Positions 48,087-57,712 of a stretch of DNA of 64,000 nucleotides are shown here, piece by piece; within the stretch, counting starts at the first letter, position 1, and each line of letters starts with the position of its first letter. Source of the stretch: Methylomarinum vadi (GTDB lineage Bacteria; Pseudomonadota; Gammaproteobacteria; Methylococcales; Methylomonadaceae); NCBI RefSeq assembly GCF_000733935.1, contig NZ_JPON01000001.1:4271163-4335162 (forward strand). Direction: 5' to 3'. The translations under genes were made by a program, and so were the position numbers. The notes below the pieces were generated by a model. That model worked only from the letters and a program-made list of their open reading frames with translations, searched no databases and was not told the DNA's origin.

Positions 48087-48587
48087 ATGCCAACCTCCCA
48101 GCCAGACACAAAAGTATTGAGCAACAACTGCCTTGCTCTCATTGAATCCAGCCGCACCTTGCTGTTGTCCACTTACTCGTCGGAAGGAGGAGCGGATATC
48201 GGTTACGCCCCTTATGTCAGGGATGGACTCGCGTTTTATCTGTATGTCAGCGACTTGGCCCGCCATACCGCGAATATGCTGAGTACTTTGCAGGCAGCGG
48301 TTATGTTTATTCAGCCGGAGGCGGAGTGTCGTAACGTATTCGCCCGGGAACGAGTGGTTTTAGACTGCCGTGTGCGGGAAATCGGGCGCTCGGATACCCT
48401 TTATGAGCGCCAGTTACTGGCGATGCAGCATAAATTCGGAGAAACGGTGACCTTATTGCGGTCGTTACCGGATTTTCATTTGCTGCAATTGCAGGCGGCC
48501 AGCGGTCGATACATAGCCGGTTTTGGTCAGGCTTATGCGATCGATACAGCAACCGGATCGTTGATTGTGACAGCCCGCGATGGCTAA
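48087..48587 (+). CDS. HugZ-like pyridoxamine 5'-phosphate oxidase family protein
   Basis: This 166 aa protein has the split-barrel flavin-binding fold: ALIESSRTLLLSTYSSEGGADIGYAPYV, FYLYVSDLARHTANM and LLQLQAASGRYIAGFGQAYAI, the last typical of the heme-utilisation HugZ group. HugZ proteins degrade heme for iron. The group's C-terminal His-containing extension seems to be absent, so heme binding is uncertain. Confidence 0.8.
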   Translation: MPTSQPDTKVLSNNCLALIESSRTLLLSTYSSEGGADIGYAPYVRDGLAFYLYVSDLARHTANMLSTLQAAVMFIQPEAECRNVFARERVVLDCRVREIGRSDTLYERQLLAMQHKFGETVTLLRSLPDFHLLQLQAASGRYIAGFGQAYAIDTATGSLIVTARDG

Positions 48588-49015
48588 ACCACCTCGGGGA
48601 AGTGATGAACCATAATCGGGCAGTTTTAATATTGCGGAAGATTAATGAGGCATAGGCTAGGCCGTTATCTTATATTTCCTGCCGGGATTTTCTTTGGGCA
48701 CGAGGGCGGATATACGGCGTAGCGAGGATCTTGTAGATTTGCTCCTGTCATTTATGCATCGATACTTATAGCCATCAATCATGCAAGTGAGAAGCCTGGG
48801 TGCTGCGGAGCGGAATCCGGGATGGCCTGGTTTCGAAGTCCCGCATTCCGCGATGCTTCATACGGGCTTCGAGGCTTAAAGTGCCTAGATAATTAATATC
48901 GGCTAGCAAAACCCGGAATTTTATATTGTTACCGTAACGTTGATTTGTTACCTTGATCAAATTTGCCTGGCGACGATTAAACATTCAGTACAGCCATCAT
49001 TCTTCAAAAAAAGGC
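48588..49015. other. Gene-free stretch with a REP-like inverted pair
   Basis: This 428-base gap contains no convincing frame. At about 48790-48875 two palindromic units related to the CCCGGATTCCGC repeat type face each other: GCGGAATCCGGGA (48810-48822) and TCCCGCATTCCGC (48839-48851) form a 13-base stem with one mismatch. The rest must hold the promoter of the MASE1 gene but shows no clear boxes. Confidence 0.5.
48793..48875. repeat. REP-like palindromic pair
   Basis: Read outward from the centre, both arms begin TCCCG-ATTCCGC and end in a GGC motif, so they are inverted copies of one short repeat unit. Such pairs are common in intergenic DNA and are often spread by Y1 (RAYT-type) transposases. 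Only one pair was noticed in this window. Confidence 0.5.
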
Positions 49016-52000
49016 ATGCAGCTCCGTTTAGGAACCCTATCATTTAATTTGATTTATGCGTGCGGCTATTTCATCGGCGGTTATCTCGGTATGTTGTTGG
49101 CAACGCCTCCGAGCAATGCCAGTCCGGTTTGGCCGGCCGCTGGCGTTGCCCTGGCCGGTTTTTTATTACACGGGGGCAGGGTTTTTCCCGGCATTTTTTT
49201 AGGTGCCTTGGCGGCTCAACTCTATTCGTTTATGGATTCGTCAAGTGCCGTTACGGTAATCGTCTCTCTGAGCGTTGCGGTGGTGATCGCTCTGGCATCT
49301 TGTATGCAGGGATTTATCGGTAACGCATTGATCAAACGTTTTGTCGGCGAGCATGACCCTTTGATCGAAGACAAGAATATTCTCACTTTTTTACTACTGG
49401 GCGGACCGGTTAGCTGCATGTTATCGGCTTCTGTCGGTATCACTCTTCTGTATTCCAGAAAGGTCATCGCGGCCGATGATTTCTGGGTAAGTTGGGGGAC
49501 TTGGTGGGTCGGCGATACGATCGGCGTATTGATTTTCACGCCTTTTATTTTGTTATTCGCCGGTAAACCGGACAGTTTTTGGAAGCCTCGCCGTGCTTTC
49601 ATCGCTTATCCGTTGTTGGTTTTATTAATCATGGTAGTCGCTGTTTTCAGATACAGCCAACAGCTGGAGAAGGATAGAGTTACGGCCGAGTTTCAGCGGC
49701 AGGTTTCCCGGTTAAACAGCACGATCGAAAATGAAATCAGGGATCATCTCACGGTCAATCGAACTTTGAAAGCCTTGTTCGATAGTTCGGAAAAAGTCGA
49801 TCACGAAGTATTTCATCGATTTAGCTTGCCGCTGGTCAATCGCTTGTCGAGTATTTTGGCCTTGGAATGGATACCGAAAATCAAGGGTGACGACCGTGCG
49901 CGTCTGGAACGAAAACAAAACATTATCATCACCGAAGTCGATGAAAATAACGTCTCAGTCAAGGCTGCGCGGCGCCAAATATATTTCCCGATTGTCTATG
50001 CCGAACCCCATCGACAAAACGGAAAAGTCGTAGGGTTCGATGTTGCCTCGAGACTGGAGTCCCATGCGTTGCTTTACCGGATCATCGATTCCGGTAAAAC
50101 GCTGGCAACCCAAGGCATTCATCTGTTGCAGCTGCCGGCCGAACAATTCGGCGTCATTTTGTATTCGCCGGTCTATGAAAAGAATGTTCCGCTGGATACG
50201 GTAGAGCAGCGAAGACAGGCATTTCAGGGGATGGTGGCGAGTGTTTTCAGCGTCGATGAATTGGTCAAGGAAGCGGTCAAATATGCCGCCGATGTCCATT
50301 TGAACTTGATCATCAGCGATGATGGCTTGCTTTTGTATAAATCCCCTGAAGCCGATGACGATGACCGGTTGTCTTTTTCCGAACATGAACAATCGTTGTC
50401 GATAAGGCTGGCGGGAAGACGGTGGCAAGTAAGCTATCGCCCATCGCAACAGTTTTATGCCAGCCAACAGACTTGGGCGACGTGGTGGTTGTTGTTGGCA
50501 GGGTTGGTCTTGACCAGTCTGATTGGCATGGGACTGATGCTGTTGACGGGCAGGGCCGCGAGAGTCGAGGAATTAGTCAGAATCAAGACCCATGACCTGG
50601 AAAACGTCAACCGCCATCTGAACCAGGAAATAGTCAAACGGCAAAAGCTGCAGATCGAGCAGAGTAGCCGCAATAGGGTGTTGGAGCAATTGGCCCAAGG
50701 AGACAGTTTGGAAAATATTTTGCAACGGATTGCCTTGGACGCGGAAAAGCAGCAAGAAGGCATGTTGTGCTCGATTTTGTTGCTCGATGCCGATAAACAT
50801 CGTTTGTGTAATGGCGCCTCGCCAAATTTACCCGCTTTTTATACGAAGGCCATCGAGGGTATTGGCATCGGCGAAGGGATTGGCTCCTGCGGTACCGCGG
50901 CGTTTAGAAAAGAGACGGTCATCGTCGAAGATATATTGAGCCACCCTTTTTGGCAAGGCTTTCGTAGTTTGATGTTGCAGACGGAATTGCGAGCCTGCTG
51001 GTCCGAACCCATCATTTCCTCGAAAAATACCGTGTTGGGCACTTTCGCGATTTATTACCATAAACCCCATAGCCCGACGCGAGAGGACATCAAATTCATT
51101 AAACGAATGGCGCAATTATCGGCTATTGCCATCGAACAGAAAAATAACGAAAGTGAATTGCGTATTGCCGCGACGACGTTTCAGTCGCAAGAGGCGATCA
51201 TGGTCACCGACCATAAAGGTACTATTCTGAGGGTCAACGACGCTTTCACTAAGATTACCGGTTACAGTGAAACGGAAGCGGTCGGGCAAAATCCCAGAAT
51301 GTTGTCCTCCAATCAATATTCCGTAGGCTTTTATCGGCAGATGTTCAAGACGTTGCGTAAGGAAGGACGGTGGCAAGGGGAAATCTGGAATCGGCGCAAG
51401 AATGGCGAAATTTATCCCGAATGGTTGATGGTGACGGCGGTCGAGAATGATCGTGACGTCGTCAGCCACTATGTCGCTATTTTTTCCGATATTACCGAAA
51501 AAAAAGCGGCGGAAAAGGAAATTCACGACCTGGCATTTTATGACCCCTTGACCGGTTTGCCCAATCGCCGCTTGTTGCTAGATAGGCTGCAACATGAAAT
51601 CGTAGCCGCCAAGAGGCATCGCCATTTCGGCGCCTTGTTTTTTCTGGATCTCGATCATTTCAAGCGACTCAACGATTCCCTGGGGCATCAGGTCGGCGAT
51701 GAGCTTTTGATTCAAGTCGCTCAACGTATTAGCACGCTGCTGCGGGAGGAAGATACCGCCTGTCGCTTGGGCGGGGATGAATTTATCGTGCTGGTGGCAG
51801 GTCAGGGGAAAAGCTTGGAACAAGCGACCGACCATGCCGCGATACTGGCGGAAAAAATTCGCGATGTTATCAATCAACCTTTTATGCTACGCGGCAGTTC
51901 CCACCATTTCACCACCAGCATCGGTGTTTCCATTTATCCCGATATCACCGAACAGCCCGAAGCCGTCATTCAGCAGGCCGATACCGCCATGTACCGGGCC

Positions 52001-52825
52001 AAGGAAATGGGCCGTAACAGCATTAGTTTCTTTCGCCCCAGTATGCAAAAACTTGCCGACCAGCGTTTGATTCTGGAAAAAGAAATGCGCGAGGCGTTGC
52101 TCGACGGCCATTTCGCATTGTTTTATCAACCCCAGGTCGACCGCGACGGCCGGATCGTCAGTGTGGAAGCCTTAATTCGCTGGCGAAATCCCGAAAAAGG
52201 CATGATATCGCCCGCCGATTTCATTCCAGTCGCGGAAGAAACCCAGTTGATTTTGCCGATCGGGTCATGGGTGCTCAATGAGGCCTGCCGGCAAATTAAC
52301 TTTTGGGACAATGAAAACCGCTATATCGGCCATGTCGCCGTCAACGTGAGCTCGCGCCAGTTTCGTCAGCCCGATTTTGTCGAACAAGTCGAAAATATCC
52401 TGGTGGAAACTGGAATAGAGGCCAGTCGATTGATGATCGAACTGACCGAGGGCGTCGTTATCGACAATATTGAAGATACGGTCGATAAAATGCAGGCTCT
52501 GAAAAGAATGGGAGTCGGTATCTCGATCGACGACTTTGGCACGGGTTATTCCTCCTTGTCTTATTTGAAGCAATTGCCGATAAGCCAGCTAAAAATCGAC
52601 CAGAATTTCGTCAGAGACATCGTCAGTGATCCGAACGATGCCGTGATCGTCGAAACCATCATTAACATGGCGCATAACCTGGAATTGAATGTCATTGCCG
52701 AAGGGGTGGAAAACCAAGCGCAGATGGATTATCTGCTAGCCAAGGGTTGCGTTCATTTTCAAGGCTATTTCTTCGGCCGGCCTGTCGAGGCCTCTGAACT
52801 TGAAATAAGGGAAGTCGGTAGATGA
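49016..52825 (+). CDS. MASE1-CHASE-GAF-PAS-GGDEF-EAL cyclic-di-GMP protein
   Basis: This protein is about 1269 aa from the ATG at 49016; a TTG at 48953 is an alternative. Order: MASE1 membrane domain (residues 1-215; GGYLGMLLATPPSNASPVWPAAG), a periplasmic CHASE sensor (230-450), a membrane helix (about 487-510), a GAF domain (550-700), a PAS domain (705-830), GGDEF with RLGGDEF (about 918) and EAL with SVEALIRW (about 1049) and DDFGTGYSSLSYLKQL. Both catalytic motifs are intact, so it could make or degrade c-di-GMP. It overlaps the rhodanese gene by four bases. Confidence 0.92.
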   Translation: MQLRLGTLSFNLIYACGYFIGGYLGMLLATPPSNASPVWPAAGVALAGFLLHGGRVFPGIFLGALAAQLYSFMDSSSAVTVIVSLSVAVVIALASCMQGFIGNALIKRFVGEHDPLIEDKNILTFLLLGGPVSCMLSASVGITLLYSRKVIAADDFWVSWGTWWVGDTIGVLIFTPFILLFAGKPDSFWKPRRAFIAYPLLVLLIMVVAVFRYSQQLEKDRVTAEFQRQVSRLNSTIENEIRDHLTVNRTLKALFDSSEKVDHEVFHRFSLPLVNRLSSILALEWIPKIKGDDRARLERKQNIIITEVDENNVSVKAARRQIYFPIVYAEPHRQNGKVVGFDVASRLESHALLYRIIDSGKTLATQGIHLLQLPAEQFGVILYSPVYEKNVPLDTVEQRRQAFQGMVASVFSVDELVKEAVKYAADVHLNLIISDDGLLLYKSPEADDDDRLSFSEHEQSLSIRLAGRRWQVSYRPSQQFYASQQTWATWWLLLAGLVLTSLIGMGLMLLTGRAARVEELVRIKTHDLENVNRHLNQEIVKRQKLQIEQSSRNRVLEQLAQGDSLENILQRIALDAEKQQEGMLCSILLLDADKHRLCNGASPNLPAFYTKAIEGIGIGEGIGSCGTAAFRKETVIVEDILSHPFWQGFRSLMLQTELRACWSEPIISSKNTVLGTFAIYYHKPHSPTREDIKFIKRMAQLSAIAIEQKNNESELRIAATTFQSQEAIMVTDHKGTILRVNDAFTKITGYSETEAVGQNPRMLSSNQYSVGFYRQMFKTLRKEGRWQGEIWNRRKNGEIYPEWLMVTAVENDRDVVSHYVAIFSDITEKKAAEKEIHDLAFYDPLTGLPNRRLLLDRLQHEIVAAKRHRHFGALFFLDLDHFKRLNDSLGHQVGDELLIQVAQRISTLLREEDTACRLGGDEFIVLVAGQGKSLEQATDHAAILAEKIRDVINQPFMLRGSSHHFTTSIGVSIYPDITEQPEAVIQQADTAMYRAKEMGRNSISFFRPSMQKLADQRLILEKEMREALLDGHFALFYQPQVDRDGRIVSVEALIRWRNPEKGMISPADFIPVAEETQLILPIGSWVLNEACRQINFWDNENRYIGHVAVNVSSRQFRQPDFVEQVENILVETGIEASRLMIELTEGVVIDNIEDTVDKMQALKRMGVGISIDDFGTGYSSLSYLKQLPISQLKIDQNFVRDIVSDPNDAVIVETIINMAHNLELNVIAEGVENQAQMDYLLAKGCVHFQGYFFGRPVEASELEIREVGR

Positions 52826-53202
52826 AGAAATTCCGACGTATTTTGCTGGCGGTGATGTTTTTGGCGGGGTGTGAAGCGTCCGGGCAAGGTTACCTGTCGC
52901 AACAGAAATTGCTACAAATGATTAATCGATCGGCGTCGCCCGTGGTCGTCGATGTGCGCTCGCAAAGGGAATATCAAGCCGGACATGTGCCGGGCGCGCT
53001 TCATGTCCCTTTTTGGACGGCCTTTACCACGCAACGATTGGTTAAAGTGAATAAGGAACGGCTATTGGTGCTGTATTGCGAACACGGGCCCAGGGCGGGG
53101 GTGGCCAAACTGGCTTTCAGCTTGGCCGGATATCAACATGTCGTTTATCTGGCCGGACATATGTCGGCCTGGCGCGAGGCCGGTCTGCCAATGGAAAAAT
53201 AA
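52822..53202 (+). CDS. Rhodanese-domain lipoprotein
   Basis: This 126 aa protein has a short signal peptide ending in the lipobox FLAGC and one rhodanese domain (VVVDVRSQREYQAGHVPGALHVP). The active-site loop reads YCEHGPRAG, with the catalytic Cys near 87. Membrane-attached single-domain rhodaneses move sulfane sulfur or act in redox repair. Its ATG overlaps the stop of the c-di-GMP gene, so they share a transcript. Confidence 0.85.
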   Translation: MKKFRRILLAVMFLAGCEASGQGYLSQQKLLQMINRSASPVVVDVRSQREYQAGHVPGALHVPFWTAFTTQRLVKVNKERLLVLYCEHGPRAGVAKLAFSLAGYQHVVYLAGHMSAWREAGLPMEK

Positions 53203-53317
53203 AGTTTTCTACACGTAAGCGGTAAAGAAAATTTGTCCGCGATTGCCGGTCAACTCCTAGAAATTCCTCCTAGCTAGGTGGCAACTTTATAACGCTACCA
53301 CAAACACGCAGCTAAGT

Positions 53318-53571
53318 TTAATTGTTAGTTATGGTTTGCTGTTTGCGGTTCGGCGCCACGCTACCGTTGAGAAACAATTCCACCGCCTGCTGTACCCAGT
53401 CCTCGATCTCGTCTTCATTGGGTATTGGAGCTAGACCGAGCTGAAGTTTATGGAAGCGTTCATTACGTAGACAACTGAGGAAATGGTCGGCCAGGCGTTG
53501 TGGATTAAGCTCGACAAAATAGCCCGTTCGTTGATGTTTGCTAAAAAACGCCGTTGGACGAAGCCGCTAAC
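53318..53571 (-). pseudogene. C-terminal part of a tetR regulator, split by an IS91-like element
   Basis: This minus-strand stretch continues the TetR protein whose N-terminus lies at 55970-56398. The join reads NKV-SGFVQRRFLA, after which the frame needs one extra base in the AAA run near 53540 to continue as KHQRTGYFVELNPQRLADHF and on to EDEIEDWVQQAVELFLNGS before a TAA at 53318. This is a typical TetR ligand-domain end. The extra frameshift shows decay, or a base-calling error, besides the insertion. Confidence 0.75.
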
Positions 53572-53619
53572 GCGGAGAAAAGCGGCAGTAGCCGGTAATT
53601 TATAAAATGTAATCTCACG

Positions 53620-53635
53620 CCCTCTTTTAAGAGGG
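53620..53635. promoter_or_regulatory. Perfect 16-base palindrome before the recombinase gene
   Basis: CCCTCTTTTAAGAGGG lies 34 bases before the recombinase start and close to the left end of the element. It could be an operator or a recombination site of the element. Confidence 0.4.
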
Positions 53636-53669
53636 ATTATTCCATGACGAATCATGAGGTTACGCGACA

Positions 53670-54577
53670 ATGACAACATCATTCGAATCCCATTTCAAGC
53701 AAAACTATCAAAGCCATCTGAAACACCTCAAACTTAAAGGGTTGCAGCCCAAGACGATCGAGGCCTATGCCCGTGCGATTCGACGTATCGGCCAGTATTT
53801 CAACGAAGACATCAATGCGTTGACCGAACAGCAACTGACCGATTATTTCACCGATTTGCTGGAGTCGCATTCTTGGAGTGCGGTCAAGTTGGACCTGTAC
53901 GGTCTCAAGTTTTATTACACCCATGTACTGCGCAAGCCTTGGGTCGCGCCGCAGTTGGTCAAGCCGCCGAAGGCGCAACGTTTGCCGGATATCGTCACTG
54001 TCGACGAGGCGCGGTGTATCTTCCAGTCCACGCGTATTCTCAGTTACCGGGTGTTCTTTTTCACGCTCTACAGTCTAGGTTTGCGCCTCGGCGAGGGATT
54101 GCGTCTTGAGGTTGGGGATATCGATGCCGGTCGCCAACGCGTGCATATCCGAGATGCCAAGGGCAATAAGGATAGACTGGTGCCGTTGCCGGCTGCCACC
54201 CTGGATTTGCTACGCCGCTTCTGGCAAGTTCACCGGCATCCGGTCATGTTGTTTCCCAATCGCCATGGCGGTTTGAAGGGCGCGCAGCGCGCGCAGAGCC
54301 CTTTGGATCGCGGTGGCGTGCAAAAGGCTCTGCGCCAAGTCGCGCAAGACTGCGGTTTAAAAAAAAGATTACCCCGCACTGTCTGCGGCATAGCTATGCC
54401 ACACATTTGATTGAAGCGGGCGTCGATCTACTGGAAGTGCAGAAAATCCTCGGTCACCACAGTATCCTCACCACTGCCCGCTATACTCACCTGACCGACG
54501 GCACGAATCAAAATACCGGCCAGTTGATTAATGCCTTAATGAATGGCTTCGACATCGACTGGGGGGCGGTCAAATGA
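53670..54577 (+). pseudogene. Tyrosine recombinase of the IS91-like element, frameshift at an A8 run
   Basis: The protein reads as an integrase from the ATG at 53670, with catalytic Arg in LYSLGLRLGEGLRLE and Lys in [12 protein letters not shown]. At the A8 run (54359-54366) the frame departs and stops at 54410. A minus-one shift there restores [28 protein letters not shown] and the nucleophile in ARYTHLTD, running to the TGA at 54575-54577. The stop overlaps the transposase ATG. It may be a real mutation, a homopolymer error or a programmed slip. Confidence 0.75.
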
Positions 54578-55671
54578 TCTTGCTTTCCGCCATCATCCAA
54601 ACCTTCGAAGCCGAGTTTCTGGTCGCTTACCAGGGTCGCTTGTCACCCAGTCAGCGTCAGGCGCTGGCCGCGATGAAACACTGCCGCACGTCGCAAGGCC
54701 CTGTGATGTTGGCGCAATGCGATGATTGCGATCGGCAACGCTTGGTGCCGCATTCCTGCGGCCATCGCAGCTGCCCGCATTGCCAGTCGCACGAATCGCA
54801 ACAATGGCTGGAAAGGCAGTTGCAGAAGCAGGTGCCGGCCGAATATTTTTTGCTGACGTTTACTTTGCCCAAAGAACTCAGGCCGTTGGCCTGGCAACAG
54901 CAACGTACGTTGTATGATCTGCTGATCCGCTGTAGTTGGGATACCGTCAACACCTTCACCCGCAACGATCAACAGCTTCAGGGCAATGCCGGTGCTATTG
55001 CTGTGTTGCATACCCATTCCCGCCGATTGGATTACCATCCGCATGTACACTTGGTGATGCCGGCGGCCGCCATCGATCCTGATAAACGACTGTGGCGCAC
55101 CAAACAGGGTAAAAAGGGCCGGAAAGGCTATTTGTTCAATCACAAGGCAGTGGCCAAAGTGTTTCGGGCCAAATTGCTTGAAGCGATCTCGCAGGCCGGT
55201 TTGACATTGCCTGACTACTATCCGCAACAATGGGTCGTTGACGTCAAGTCGGTCGGACGCGGCGATAAAGCCTTGGTTTATCTGGGACGTTATCTCTATA
55301 AGGGCGTTATCCAGGAAAAGGACATTATTGCCTGCCGAGATGGCCAAGTAACCTTCCGTTACCAGGACAGCAAAACCAAAAAGTGGCAGACTCGAACACT
55401 ACCCGGCGTGAAGTTTCTGTGGCTGATGCTCCGCCATGTTCTGCCCAAAGGCTTTAGGCGGACTCGCAACTTCGGCTTTTTGCACCCCAACAGCAAACGG
55501 CTGATTCGTCTGCTGCAAGTCTTGCTCGGCGTCAATCCCAATCGTGCTATCGCTTGGCTCAGGCCCCGCCCGAAACTCCAATGCCCATGTTGTGGTGGAA
55601 CCCTGCAGATTATCAAAACGCGCATTCTCGGTTCTTCGGCTGTCATGGCATTGAATTCGACCAAAGCGTAG
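54574..55671 (+). CDS. IS91 family Y2 transposase
   Basis: This 365 aa rolling-circle transposase has an N-terminal zinc finger ([23 protein letters not shown]), the HUH motif HPHVHLVM and the paired tyrosines in [10 protein letters not shown] (YxxxY). The C-terminus has a further CPCC motif. It is intact and overlaps the recombinase gene by four bases. Confidence 0.92.
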   Translation: MILLSAIIQTFEAEFLVAYQGRLSPSQRQALAAMKHCRTSQGPVMLAQCDDCDRQRLVPHSCGHRSCPHCQSHESQQWLERQLQKQVPAEYFLLTFTLPKELRPLAWQQQRTLYDLLIRCSWDTVNTFTRNDQQLQGNAGAIAVLHTHSRRLDYHPHVHLVMPAAAIDPDKRLWRTKQGKKGRKGYLFNHKAVAKVFRAKLLEAISQAGLTLPDYYPQQWVVDVKSVGRGDKALVYLGRYLYKGVIQEKDIIACRDGQVTFRYQDSKTKKWQTRTLPGVKFLWLMLRHVLPKGFRRTRNFGFLHPNSKRLIRLLQVLLGVNPNRAIAWLRPRPKLQCPCCGGTLQIIKTRILGSSAVMALNSTKA

Positions 55672-55969
55672 AGGCAAAACCGGTTATGTAAGCGGCATTT
55701 CTCACTGACCCAAACCGATCATCGGGCATTTTAGCACCGAGGCTTTCGTTCGGTCTGAATTCAGGGCAAAATGCCGCTAAAATCCGAAATTCCGGGTGTG
55801 ATGATCAGCATCACGCCCATTTCAGCCCGTTTATCGACGTCAACGCTTGAAATGGGCCAACACATCCCCCAATCCTTCGAAAAGCTATTTTCTTATATAA
55901 CGCTCCCTCCGAATACCGGGCTTGTCCAACAAACGGTTCAGATTGTGGCTCGCTCCGCGATTACAATCT

Positions 55970-56398
55970 AACCTTATTCGTTAGTCTATCCAGTGTTCTT
56001 TGTGGTCCCTGTTCATAAAATTGAGACGCTAACTCCGGGAAGCGCAACGATTCGCCAGTCAGTATCGTACGGATGCGCACCGCATCCGGTTGCGTAATGC
56101 GGCTGATAAATTGCCGCGCAAACGCCAGTAAGGCTTCTCGTGGTTCGCCAATTTCGGGTAGGCTGTCGACAAATTGATCGCTACACCGTCTGATCACGGC
56201 ACCGAACAAGCCCGCCTTGTTGCCGAAATGAGAATAAATCGTGCGCATGGAAACATGGGCTTCGCGGGCAACCGTTTCCATACTGAGATTACCGTAGCCG
56301 TGCTCCAAAAATAACTGCAAGGCGCTGTCTAGCACCCGTTCGCGGCTCTGAGATTCCTGCCCTTTTGGAGGGCGTCCGCATTTAATCATGCTGAACAT
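55970..56398 (-). pseudogene. N-terminal part of a tetR regulator, split by an IS91-like element
   Basis: The first 143 residues carry the TetR helix-turn-helix (MIKCGRPPKGQESQSRERVLDSALQLF ... VAREAHVSMRTIYSHFGNKAGLF) and part of the ligand domain. The frame enters the insertion at NKV and stops shortly after. The gene is divergent from the RND efflux operon, the normal place for its repressor. The DNA-binding domain could still be made but dimerisation would be impaired. Confidence 0.88.
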
Positions 56399-56410
56399 TA
56401 TTGAAATTGA

Positions 56411-56459
56411 TTGACATAGAGAAGAATGATACCTAAATTAAACGGTAATATAAATTACC
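56411..56459 (+). promoter_or_regulatory. RND operon promoter with a TetR-type operator
   Basis: TTGACA (56411-56416) and TAAATT (56434-56439) are 17 bases apart, a strong sigma-70 pattern pointing to the efflux operon. Just after it GGTAATATAAATTACC (56444-56459) is a perfect inverted repeat with a four-base centre, in the right place to be the operator of the broken tetR gene. Confidence 0.55.
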
Positions 56460-56581
56460 ATTTAAAAACTTGCCGCGACCGAGGCGTTCATGGGATGAAA
56501 CAACATATCTATCCATTAAGGACCAAAAAACTGAAAGGTTCCATCATTCTCCCTTATTTTCAAGGTATTAACGGGGACCGA

Positions 56582-57709
56582 ATGGTGGTTCCTTTTATTT
56601 TTTGGGCATTGTTCCCGCTCGTGCTATTGACCGGTTGTGGCGGCAACGATCAGAAACCGGAGGCGCAGCAAGGTCCGCCCCCCAAGGTAAAAGTCGCTTA
56701 TCCGTTGCGCCGCGAGGTCAGCGAATGGGATGAATTCACCGGCCGCATCGAGGCGGTCGATTCGGTCGAAGTCAGGGCGAGGGTCAGCGGATACCTGGAG
56801 AAAATCAATTTCGTTGCCGGTCAGAAAGTGAAAAAAGGCGACCTGTTGTTTTTGATCGACCCAAAGCCATTCCAGGCGCAATTGAATCTGACGCAAGCCG
56901 AATTGGAACGAACCCAAACGAAACGAGAATTGGCGAAAAACGACCTGGCCCGGGCCGAAGGCTTGTTGAAGGCGAAGGCGATTTCCGGCGAGGAATACGA
57001 CAGCCGCAATAAAGGCTATCGCGAGGCGGTCGCCGCGGTGCGCGCAGCCGAGGCCAGCGTTTATGCGGCGCGTTTAAATCTGCAATACTGTGAAATACTG
57101 GCGCCAATAGACGGCCGGGTCGGGCGAGAACTGATCACCCAAGGCAACCTGGTCAATGGCGGCGGCGAGGCCACCCTGTTGACCACGATCGTTTCCACCG
57201 ATCCGCTCTATGTTTACGTCGATGCCGATGAACGTTCGATCTTGCGTTACAAACGCCAGCATGGACCGTCCCTGGAAGGTGTCGAGGCGCAATTGGAGGT
57301 GGCCGACGAGGAAGGGTTCCCTCATCATGGCAGAATCGATTATATCGCTCCCAGCGCCGATCCCGAAACGGGGACCGTCAAGCTGCGTGGAGTGTTCGCC
57401 AATGCCGACGAATTACTGAGTCCTGGTTTTTTCGCCCGTATGCGCATCCGCGCCAGTGAGCCTTATAACGCCTTGTTGCTGCCGGACCGCGCGCTCGCCA
57501 CCGATCAGGCGCAACGCTTCGTTTGGGTGCTGAACCAGGAGGACAAGGCCGAATACCGCAGGATTACTCCCGGCGCCCATGTCGGTAACTTGCGCGTCAT
57601 CAAGGAAGGATTGACCGGTCAGGACCGGGTCGTAATCGAGGGGCTGCAAAAGATCAGGCCCGGCGTCAAGGTGAGTCCCGAACAAATCACCGTGGGCGGA
57701 GAACAATAA
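56582..57709 (+). CDS. RND efflux periplasmic adaptor (membrane fusion protein)
   Basis: This protein of about 375 aa starts at the ATG at 56582, which has GGGGA upstream and gives a lipoprotein signal (FPLVLLTGC); longer in-frame starts are less likely. It has the MexE/AcrA plan: VEVRARVSGYLEKINFVAGQKVKKGDLLFLIDPKPF (lipoyl half), a coiled-coil hairpin, CEILAPIDGRVGRELITQGNLV and a beta-barrel. It links the pump to the outer-membrane channel. It is the only efflux gene here without a frame defect. Confidence 0.92.
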   Translation: MVVPFIFWALFPLVLLTGCGGNDQKPEAQQGPPPKVKVAYPLRREVSEWDEFTGRIEAVDSVEVRARVSGYLEKINFVAGQKVKKGDLLFLIDPKPFQAQLNLTQAELERTQTKRELAKNDLARAEGLLKAKAISGEEYDSRNKGYREAVAAVRAAEASVYAARLNLQYCEILAPIDGRVGRELITQGNLVNGGGEATLLTTIVSTDPLYVYVDADERSILRYKRQHGPSLEGVEAQLEVADEEGFPHHGRIDYIAPSADPETGTVKLRGVFANADELLSPGFFARMRIRASEPYNALLLPDRALATDQAQRFVWVLNQEDKAEYRRITPGAHVGNLRVIKEGLTGQDRVVIEGLQKIRPGVKVSPEQITVGGEQ

Positions 57710-57712
57710 GCC

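Larger units (their letters stand above)
53572..55967 (+). mobile_element. IS91-like element with a tyrosine recombinase, inserted in tetR
   Basis: The 2396-base element is flanked by CTAAC on both sides (53567-53571 and 55968-55972), which may be a target duplication or a crossover core. Its ends carry CGCGGAG and CTCCGCG as short inverted repeats. It encodes a tyrosine recombinase and a Y2 transposase that overlap by four bases. The right part (55672-55967) holds two perfect ten-base inverted repeats (AGCGGCATTT/AAATGCCGCT at 55691/55770; GCCCATTTCA/TGAAATGGGC at 55815/55848). Confidence 0.8.

Noticed and set aside
52822..53320. Possible integron attI or attC sites near the tyrosine recombinase
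   Set aside because: The recombinase overlaps an IS91-type transposase and no cassette-like repeats are present.
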